From assembly GCA_007258455.2 (NCBI GenBank), contig VDFB02018415.1:1-64000 (forward strand): 64,000 nucleotides of DNA, written 5' to 3'. Every line of letters begins with the position of its first letter. Position 1 is the stretch's first letter. The notes beneath the pieces are model-generated. The model was given only the letters and a program-made list of their open reading frames with translations. It was not told the DNA's origin and ran no database searches. Shown here piece by piece: positions 55,803-64,000 of this stretch. This DNA comes from Sequoia sempervirens (lineage: Eukaryota > Streptophyta > Pinopsida > Cupressales > Cupressaceae). The position numbers were made by a program, and so were the translations under genes.

Positions 55803-56783
55803 ACTAGGGTTTACTACTTAGCAAATTACAAGCTTACAACTAGGTTCTAAGGTTGATGCAAGGAAATTATAGGACTAAATAGGCTAATTGTTTGAATTGA
55901 ACGTCAAACCTTAAAATAAATGCAACGAAACTAGAAGCCCTAATGACAGAATGATAGAACGAGCATTTACAACAAATCTTTAAACAATTAAGAAGCACTA
56001 AGCAGGATAGCAATTTTACTTACTAGTTTTGCAGACACTTGAAAACCCTAATTCTTGTCAATGAACAAGCTTGAAAATTTCAACAAGAACTCCTTAGACG
56101 TGTTAAATGCTTTAATAGTTTGCAATTATACTTTAAAGCAACTTTTATGGCTTTAAAACATACCAATTGGAAATTTGGTAGCTTTGCATCATATCCGCCA
56201 TTATGGTGCGCTCGCGCAAACTAGAACAGTTGATACAGCTCATTTTCCCTCAATCTTGAACTTTGAATTTTAACTGTTGATCTTGCAGTGAGATGACCCA
56301 ACAGACGGCTTAGATTTAGTCAAATAAGTTTGAAAATATGACTACAAATGCCTATCACCATTGACCAACTAAAAAATGCCATGTGGATTTATCTTTGTGT
56401 CACTCCGCGAGCTCCACCATCTCCACCAGTGTTGAAACTATCTACATATCAACCTCCCCACTTCCCCTCTAGGTTTAAAGTGTGTGAATCTTATGAAAAT
56501 GGGGAGGCGAGGAATGGTTGAGATTCATTTGTCAGAAACCATAGTAACTGTTGATTTGAACACCTTTAGTCATCGGTGCCTTCGAGCAATGGTAGTGCCC
56601 GCCAAAAGGGTGTCTAGGTGTCGCCTACCCGCTATCGTATTGGCTCCTTAATTTGATTAATTTAATCCTATGGGATGGAGGGGAACCAATAGAAAGTAGT
56701 CAGTGGGATCCGCTAAGCATAACAAAGGATTTTAATAAGGACGTGCACTTATTACATGACTTAAAAGGGGCCACCTTCCTAGG
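55803..56783. other. Spacer, no gene seen
   Basis: Mixed-composition DNA between the E/F fragment and the solo LTR. It contains no convincing frame. A small GC-richer patch with gtgcgctcgcgcaaac lies at ~56206. It might include the promoter of the E/F fragment. Confidence 0.4.
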
Positions 56784-56788
56784 TTTAT
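56784..56788. repeat. Target site duplication of the solo LTR, left
   Basis: tttat precedes TGTTGG. The identical tttat follows the LTR at 57908-57912. Confidence 0.85.
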
Positions 56789-57907
56789 TGTTGGCAAGAG
56801 ACACTACACAAGTCATTTGTCATTGTAATCAATGGAAACCCTAGTTAGTGATCCTATCTGTACTTCAGTATTTGCTCATACCAGAAGTCAGATTGAAGTT
56901 TTTTGATTAACTGTCAAAGCTAAAACAGAGCATCCGATAGAGTTGTATTCATCGATTCATATGCAATTTTCTATTATCATTTTGAGTTGTGGATCTCAAG
57001 GAAGGTTTTTTTTATGTATGAACTATCTTATCTTTGAATCATAGAGCCTCGTATTGATTTGTGTGAAAGTTAGAAGATCAGGTTGATTGATTTTTAGTTC
57101 AACAATGTGAAAAGGTTGACTTAATGAATGTAGCATGTTGCGGATGTTCGAGGAAAAATCATTTAAGGTTTTTTCATGTTCAAGGATGTTGTTTTGGGTC
57201 CTCACTATGTTGTGGCCAACTTTGATTGATTCACATTAATAATTGTTTATGGATTGAGCCAAAAATTTGTATATGTTTTATATTTTGTTCAAGTCGACAT
57301 GTGGTTGATTAAATATTTAGCTGCGGATATATATAAGTGATTGCTCATATCATTTTGAGAGGTAATGAAGTGTGTTGTGATGTGAAAAAATCAAAAGGAT
57401 TATAGAGCGATTGTGTATAGTTTCACTTGTGCAGAAAAAGATTTGTGATCTAAATTAAAGCAGACAAAGTTTCAAGAGCATAATCATACAAAGTGTGAAG
57501 AATGTTGTAAATGTGCTTAACTGAAACTGTAATCAGGAATTAGCAGATGTTATTCTCTCAGTTCAAATCTTCTGGATGTAATCCAAACGTTTTGTAAGAC
57601 AGTGAGTCTTCCTTTTTGTATTTGAGCAGTGAGCTCTAGGTAGTGTGCCTGAATGCATGTGCATTCCCATTTGTAAACACTTATTTTGAGTATACTCATA
57701 TTGTGGATTGACCTCCACCATGGTTTTTCCCCTAACAAGGTTTCCATGTAAAAAATCCTTGTGTTATGGTGTTGTGGTTGATTGCTTTGTGTTCTTGCAT
57801 CTTTCTTTTGGTTCAATGCTTTAAGTGGCTTAAAGAACAAGTTAATAAAGTTAAATTTTGCAGAACACTTATTCACCCCCCACTCTCAGTGTTCCTTGAT
57901 TCCAACA
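56789..57907 (+). repeat. Solo LTR of a Copia-type element (1119 bp)
   Basis: The LTR runs TGTTGGCAAGAG...TTGATTCCAACA, with TGTTGG/CCAACA inverted ends and a perfect 5 bp target duplication (tttat). A TATA box atatatataa lies at 57327-57336. The 3' part has the familiar Copia layout ggtttttcccctaacaaggt (57721) and attcaccccccactctcagt. No primer site or polypurine tract adjoins either edge, so the internal region and second LTR were lost, most simply by LTR-LTR recombination. Confidence 0.9.
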
Positions 57908-57912
57908 TTTAT
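57908..57912. repeat. Target site duplication of the solo LTR, right
   Basis: tttat, identical to the copy at 56784-56788. Confidence 0.85.
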
Positions 57913-58736
57913 AACATGAACGATATTGAATGAATACTAAAATCCAAACTTAGGGAAAGAACAATAATTAAATAATTTTATGACTCGCATAAGACAAGGC
58001 AAGATTTATAACGATTCTATGGGTAGCAACCGGGAACACTAGGCTCAAGTGGTTGGTGAGTAAACAGACACAAAGGCATAAGATATGACTTAAGAGACTA
58101 AGAACGGGTAAAACCTAGTCAACTTCAAGTTAGATTATTAGAATGTAAGTAAAAGGAAAAGACACTGTAATATCTTTAATTTTGAATATAATATCGACCT
58201 ATCTTTCTCTACAGTATTGTATTCTCTATCATCAGACTCAAAGTAATCAACGGTTATTTATAAGTTATGGATGTTGAACTATTAGCTTTTGTTCAAGGAA
58301 TGGATTAATATTCCTTTTAGTTATTTATCAAAGATTGTGTGAATAACAATGCAATAGGAATTTATAAGTAGTGTGGTAAGTGTTGATCTTTAAAAATGAT
58401 GCAAAATCACATATCAAATTCAATACCATGGAATACAATATAAAATATAAAATATCACAATTTCATGGAATACAATATAATTTATATCATCAACTACAGT
58501 TTGGAATATGATTCATGAAGTGCAATATAAAATAAAATATCATGAAGTACAATGATTCACAATTTCATATAATACAATATAAAATATCATCAACTACAGT
58601 TTGGAACAATGGAAACTAATTCATGAAGTGTAGTATAAATACCTAAAAGCTGCTAATTCACTTCCATTTCCCAAATGGAGTCAGGGTCTTGAAAATGACG
58701 TTCATCTTGAGATAAAGTAAAAGAGTCATCTTGATT
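57913..58736. repeat. AT-rich stretch with a ~100 bp direct duplication
   Basis: The segment beginning cacaatttcatggaatacaa (58457) recurs at 58558, including atatcatcaactacagtttgg and attcatgaagtg. The remainder (57913-58400) is AT-rich and featureless. It borders the hAT gene's 3' end; the left terminus of the hAT element may be hidden here. Confidence 0.6.
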
Positions 58737-61395
58737 CTAAGTCTGCTCTTCATTTTCTTTGGCCTGCATCTCAAATTCAACATTCATTGTGTCACTGTCA
58801 TTTGTCCCACTATCACTACTAGTGCCACCATGACCAACATTTGGAATTGGAGTGTTGCACAACCCGATGCCTCTCCTTTCACATGTTGACCTCCAGATTG
58901 TGAGTGCCCTTTCAAAAGGAAATTTTTTGACATTATACGCATTTCCTTTCATCCTCAAGCAATTTTCCAAATTATTGTCTAGTTTGTTTCTTAACTTTGA
59001 TCTCAAAAACACCAATGAACTGAAAACTCTCTCATCCTCCACTGACCCCAATATCATTGTTTGACATAAATCAGCAAGTTTGAAATATTTTGATATCATA
59101 CCACACAATATTTCACTTTGACCTAAGTTTGTCCAAACCTTTTTTATTGATCCCAGTTCAAAGGCCTTCTCCATGCCAATGGAATCATGTTGGTCCCTCA
59201 TAGCTATTGCAAAATTCTTACATTATTTTCTAAGCTTATCTTTATTTAAAATTCCTTCTATTGTTTGCTCATTATATGTTACACTTTTTGAAAATTGTTC
59301 AATCAAGATATTTACTTTCTCATGAAAATATTTTGGGCTATCTCGGTTTACCTAAAATTGATGATATGCAATACCCATGGCTTCAAGTATTTCATGTCAA
59401 GGGAATCTTTCATGAATCTCTGAGGAAATTTTGTAATTTCCTTCAAAATATTACTAACAGATTTAACAATGTCATTAAAATCTTCCTCTTTAATAGGTAC
59501 TTCTCTGCTAGAGTGCCTACCTGTCTTACAATGGTACATTGGTATCTCATATCCGTGTACACAGATAAATAAGTGTCTGCTTACTTTAAATTGTAAATAA
59601 TTATCAGGATTATTCAAATCAGTAATTTTCTACCACATGAAATAATTTGGGCTTTCTTGTGTTAGATCTAGATATAGATGATCAAGGGTCAAGCATGTAT
59701 GTTTACGTAGTTTGGAATATTCATAAATATACATAGTTCTATCTTGGGCTTTCTGCACAAGATTTTTCATTTCATCTAGCATGGGGAGAAGACTAGCTAA
59801 AGTCAAGAGTGTCTCTATATCGCTTAACCTATATAAAAGGTCAGGAGCTTTGTCTACTATGTTGTGATGCTCATACATTACTACAATCAAGGATTGATAT
59901 TTTGAAAGAACTTGTTGTGTTGGTCGATGCAAGGAGATCCATCTGGTATCGACATCCTTGAGAAGCTTGTTTTCTATTGTTATTCCATTGGAAAAATTTT
60001 GAAATTCCATGAAACATTTGGGACTTCGCCAAAAGTATGTGTAGAGCTCGTAGACTAGATTTTCAACTTTTGATACTATAGGAAACTTGCTTACAATTTT
60101 GAATGCTAAATTCATTATGTGGGCCATGTAGTGAATTCCAAACATGTATGTTGCGCAAGTAGTTTGTAACTTTGTGCAAACACAGCTCCTTTGACCTTGC
60201 ATCATTGCAACTCCATCAGCTCCTACACACACCAACTTATTGGAAATTGTCAACTCATCCATACTTGCAATTTCATTCAAAGATTTCTTGACTAGTTCAA
60301 ATAGATTTTGCGATGTTGAAATTTCCTTCATTTTATGAACACGGAGAAGATGAGCTTGGCAGACATGTTTTTTTACAATACACAAATGCATACAGACCTA
60401 AGAAGTATTGTCTATCGCAGTAACTTCATCTAAAGATAATGCAATGAAGTTTGACTCTTTTAATTTCTCCTTTAAATCTTGCTTTTCCACTGCAGCAAGA
60501 TTTTTTTCCATTTCCCATCCAACGTTTACTGACCAATGTGAGAAAGGAAAGTGAGGAACACCCGAAAAAGATAATAAATTACAATATTCTATGTAGTCTG
60601 TCATAGGACGCCCTCTACACAACATATGAAAAAAATACTCATTTGAATAGTTTTTGACAGATTTGCTCCTTCCATTGCTTTTCCAAATTGAGCCTCAAGT
60701 GTACCTTGACATGCAACAAGCTTCGACATTCTTTGGTTATGCTCTTCATATTTTGCAACAAACTTAACATGAAGACATTCTTCCTTTGATTTCCATCATA
60801 TGACCGGTTGTTCCTTTATGTCTATGATTTATTTTTCATAAACTTTATGGATATGTTTTTCTATAGTGTCAAGCTTTAGCTACAACTTCTTGTCTCTTTT
60901 ACATTTCCAACTACAAATCGTACAAATGCATTTTGTTGCACTTTCAACATTTTTTTCTTTCCCCATTGGTACAATGAATGGGTACTTTGACAACCAAGCA
61001 AGTTGAAAATTCCTTGTTATTTTCCACTCGCACCCCATTTTTTATTTTCCTTTTCTTTTCTTGCTACCAACATCATCCTGATCCAAGTTAATTATCTCAT
61101 TTTTGCTAACTAGGGTATCCCTTGGAATATCTTATGCGATATTTCCATCTTCATTTGATACATTTAACTCAATGACAATATCACCTTGACCTTCTGGTGG
61201 CAGTGAGGTATTGTGAATGCCTTCTTCATTAATATTTGGTGGAAGAGTTGATGATGTACCTCCATCTTGATCTAATGGATCAAAATCATTGCCAATTCAA
61301 AAGTAAGACTATATGGTACCTGTACGTTTTGGGCATTTTGATGGCCTCCCAGTCCCTTCACCACCCTGAGGATTCTTACCCTTGCTGCTCGACAT
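58737..61395 (-). pseudogene. hAT transposase, broken by many stops
   Basis: The frame starts at 61395 (MSSSKGKNPQGGEGTG). A zinc-finger-like region CTICSWKCKR...HIHK (~60930-60850) follows. The catalytic domain has FIALSLDEVTAIDN (first Asp, ~60430), CVGADGVAMMQGQ (second Asp, ~60205), GIHYMAHIMNLAFK (~60120) and DVDTRWISLHRP (~59950). The C-terminal dimerisation part reads SVEDERVFSSLVFLRSKLRN (~59045). This pattern resembles zinc-finger/KIAA1586-like hAT proteins. At least eight stops and frame changes (for example ~61310, 60395, 59630 and 59347) make it inactive. It would cut and paste the element via its terminal inverted repeats. Confidence 0.85.
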
Positions 61396-61639
61396 ATTGA
61401 TCTCTCACTTCGAATAAAAGCTGGAAAAAAATGTCTTCTTGTTTAAGAAGGACAGAGAATATAGATCCCATTCCCTACTCAATATCATATTTAAGATTGA
61501 ACTAAGAATGGAAAAGAGATAAATAAATCTTATAACACTATGAAGAAATGATCACTCACCTTTAAGTTTACATTTTTGGCTTTCGCTAACTTCCAAATCG
61601 AGAACTGAACAAAATGTGTAAGAATAAATGACAATTTCG

Positions 61640-62230
61640 ATTGTATTTATATCAATCCATATTTGGCGAATTTCGTGCGATTTTTAAATGGTATATTAAA
61701 AATTTGGCAAATATCATGTGCTTATACAATGATACGTTGTAATTTTCAGGGTGATTATGGCCCTATGATTAGCATGGAGGTGTCACGACAATTGGCGAAA
61801 TGTGTCCTCAAATGTAATTTTTTTTAATGTTTTGGCAAAATAGGTCCCATAAGCAACTATTTATAAATTTTAATTGGCGAAATGGGTCTTCACAAGCAAC
61901 TATTTTTAAATTTTAATTGGTGAAATGGGTCCTGATACAATGTTGTTTTAATAGTATTAGCGAATATGTAGGTGTTTTATTACATGCTTCTAGGATTCCA
62001 AGAGAAAATATTAATCGGTCCATTTGAAACTCGTAGTTTGCTAGGCGAATTTGTTTCTTAAATATGCCTCATAAAAACAATCGTTGGTGAATGGACTTGC
62101 ATTGAACCAATAATTCATAAAATCCGAGTGATTTGGACACCCTGTTGGGTGCGATTAATTCACCAATTTCAACTTGGCCAATTTCTAAAATTTTCCAATT
62201 GGCGAAGATTCGCCACTAAATTTTTCCCTG
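61640..62230. repeat. hAT subterminal repeats and right terminus
   Basis: The words ttggcgaa, ggcgaaatgggtc and ggtgaaatgggtc recur through this stretch. A ~60 bp unit (caagcaactatttttaaatt with aattggcgaaatgggtc) is tandemly duplicated at 61850-61935. The terminus ttttccctg ends at 62230. Such arrays bind hAT transposase. Confidence 0.75.
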
Positions 62231-62238
62231 AATTCCAA

Positions 62239-63699
62239 TGTAGTAATTCTATATAATGTAAAAACTTCCTCATGGTAAAGATTTGCAAGTTGAAGTCAGA
62301 TTTGAGGTCCATAGGCTAGGCGTAATTTCTAGATTTTCTATACTTAGCATTTCTTGCATTCTTAGTTTTAGGAAGTGAGTTTGAAGATAATGGTTTTTCA
62401 TACACCAATGAAGATTGTTGGATTGTAATTGCTACTTATTTGTTTCAAAGAAATAGAACCACTCAAGTTCAAAACTATCTTTGGATGTCATTTTGAATGG
62501 TATTTTTTTGTTTATCGTTTGATTTGAAATTCTTCAAGAGAATAATTTAACATTTATTTGTTATGAGTTTAAATCATGTTGAAAGAAATGAAACATGATA
62601 TTAATTCTACACTGTGGATGAGTTTAATTGTGTAGTTGTTACAAGTTAATTTATTTATCAGTTTGTCTTAAAGTGTTCTTTTGGAGAATTACATGTTTGG
62701 TTAATTAAATAATATTTGTTCATCTTTTCTTGCATACTCTAAAATATCTTTTGCTCTTTCTTTAAATCTGCTCTTAGATATTTAATTTTGATTAAAATAC
62801 CTCAATTTGAATTATAGAACCAACATGCCCCTTGTATATTTCAGCCATATAAAACTCTTAGTTAACTAGCATAGTTGTGACCCAACCCCCAAGACCTTGG
62901 AAGGTGTTTGATCCCATGATCGTTCATCTTTTTCAAGAGAGGTAAGGTGATCTCATCTTGCCTATGTTACATGTGTCAATTTGGCCACCAACATGACCTT
63001 GATCTTAAAATTTATAACCTTAAGCTTTTGTGTCATGCTAATATTGAAAGTTATGGCCTTGAATTATGTACTCTTGCACTTTGAAAACCTATTCACCTAT
63101 GTATATTTAAACTAGGTGCTGCATTAAAGCATGGTAGGACCAACTAGCAAGTGAGAGAAATCATAAATTTTAATGATTATTGTTAGGCCATGTGTATTGG
63201 TTCAACAATAGTTGAACAAGATCGAAGACACACTAGAAATAATATAAATGTCTATGTATTTGTAGGTTATGTATGTAGATGTTGATGCAATACTCTCTAT
63301 GATGCTTGAATGCATGTTTTCTAATGATTAAATTCTTTGCTTCTCTAAATAATATGAGGCTTTGTGATTTTATACAAAACCTTATTCAAGAATATTTTGT
63401 ACATGAGTTAGCATGTAATGACTAGTTGTGATCAAATTGATGTGTACCTATAAGTAAATTTAAATATGGAAAACAAGGTTCAAGGTTGTCCTTGTAGTCT
63501 TGATCTAGGATTAGGATTGCTTGAGTAATCTCAACTTGGAAATATAACTAACACAATTAATAATTAGGTCTAGACAATTAAAGAATAAAGGCTCATATTT
63601 AGTTTAGCTTCAAGTTGAATATTTGGCTTTAATTTTCCATGATCCATGTAGAATGCAAGAGATTGTTTCTACTTTCTAGAAATAATTGTCTATGTTTTT
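62239..63699. other. AT-rich spacer, no gene seen
   Basis: There are no convincing open frames on either strand. A pocket at 62878-62965 (gacccaacccccaagacctt, then gatgatctcat-like words) resembles the ggtgatc/ccttgcctatgtt wording near 18360 and may be a fragment of the same repeat. Confidence 0.4.
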
Positions 63700-63745
63700 C
63701 ATCAATATTTTATATCACACTTAGTGATTTATCATCGGGAAGAGG
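63695..63745 (-). ncRNA. Hammerhead-ribozyme-like motif, decayed (copy 2)
   Basis: Homologous to the motif at 52205-52255 and on the same strand. Box 1 reads CCGATGA instead of CTGATGA, with a shorter hairpin ATCAC/GTGAT. AAAA again takes the place of GAAA, followed by TATTGATG. The surrounding bases (catcaatatttt...tatcatc) match copy 1. It is inactive as it stands. Confidence 0.5.
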
Positions 63746-64000
63746 ATTACTAATGAATGAAATTGTAGACTTAGTCTTAAAAGAAGGGAAGGAAAGGTGA
63801 TAAGAGAATAGAAAACTGAGGAAAGTAATGATGGATCACTGTTTGATATTAAACATTAATGAAAAAGAACAAACAATTGTTTCTAGAAATAATCTTTTTC
63901 ATTCAAGTTGAATAACAACTCTTACTTATAAATATGTTATTAAATACTAAACTAGTACATTAAAATAATAAATAAAAGTACTAAAATACACTATCAAGTT
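63746..64000. other. Sequence to the window edge, no gene seen
   Basis: Purine-rich, then AT-rich DNA, similar in style to the region downstream of hammerhead copy 1 (52256-52440). It may be the start of the same repeat family. Confidence 0.35.

Larger units (their letters stand above)
58737..62230 (-). mobile_element. hAT-superfamily DNA transposon, broken
   Basis: A hAT-type transposase on the minus strand (61395-58737) is followed on its 5' side by a subterminal repeat zone (61640-62220) and a terminus. Read on the minus strand, the terminus starts CAGGGAAAAATTTAGTGGCG at 62230. CAGGG-type ends are typical of hAT. The 8 bases beyond it (aattccaa, 62231-62238) would be one target duplication. 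I could not find the other end or its duplication. Confidence 0.8.

Noticed and set aside
57023..57876. Minus-strand frames of 60 and 108 codons
   Set aside because: They are antisense to the solo LTR, whose edges and duplications are clear.
58680..58700. cagggtcttgaaaatg as the left end of the hAT element
   Set aside because: Only CAGGG matches the right terminus, and the bases before it do not match aattccaa.
1..64000. CRISPR arrays, bacterial operons, tRNA or rRNA genes
   Set aside because: No regularly spaced identical repeats, no tRNA-like B-box with acceptor pairing and no rRNA signature were seen. The window is eukaryotic repeat DNA.

Overview
This window looks like intergenic DNA from a large, repeat-rich plant genome, most likely a conifer. 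I see no intact host gene, tRNA or rRNA. Nearly everything I can recognise is a transposable element, mostly decayed and nested. The main reason to suggest a conifer is a Penelope-like reverse transcriptase with a GIY-YIG endonuclease at 53.6-55.1 kb. From memory, GIY-YIG Penelope-like elements are known in conifers and not in most flowering plants. The long-LTR Tat-type gypsy elements fit a conifer too.

Layout, left to right. 1-1457 is the end of a CACTA (En/Spm) DNA transposon, which lies in or just before the gag of gypsy element A. A (plus strand, 1461-12234) has a putative 3.0 kb 3' LTR that ends inside the RT codons of Copia element D. D (minus strand, 12235-16836) has a tRNA-iMet primer site and a 5' LTR. 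D sits in repeat DNA that may be the 3' part of gypsy element B. B (minus strand) is split: its integrase end is at 19151-20148 and the rest is at 32146-39311. Element C, a complete minus-strand gypsy with two LTRs of about 2.7 kb (20149-32140), is inserted in B's integrase with a 5 bp target duplication. The nesting is therefore CACTA in A, A in D, D probably in B, and C in B.

39.3-43.9 kb holds B's leader, an LTR-like fragment and a tandem duplication. 43.9-47.6 kb (plus) and 48.8-51.8 kb (minus) hold two divergent, broken members of one protein family that I cannot name. A third fragment of it at 55.1-55.8 kb is joined to the 5'-truncated Penelope-like element. Two decayed hammerhead-ribozyme-like motifs lie at 52.2 and 63.7 kb. 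56784-57912 is a solo Copia LTR with a perfect 5 bp target duplication. 58.7-62.2 kb is a broken hAT transposon with one recognisable end.

The elements act independently; what links them is insertion history. Three points stand out. In A and C the second, archaeal-type RNase H lies upstream of the RT, whereas in B it lies downstream, and the conventional RNase H has lost key acidic residues. The Penelope-like ORF is open except for one TGA just before its YVDD box. Copia D and gypsy C, of different superfamilies, share a peculiar CGGTGAGAC repeat style and a hairpin in their LTRs. All coordinates were read by eye; no alignment or search was run.
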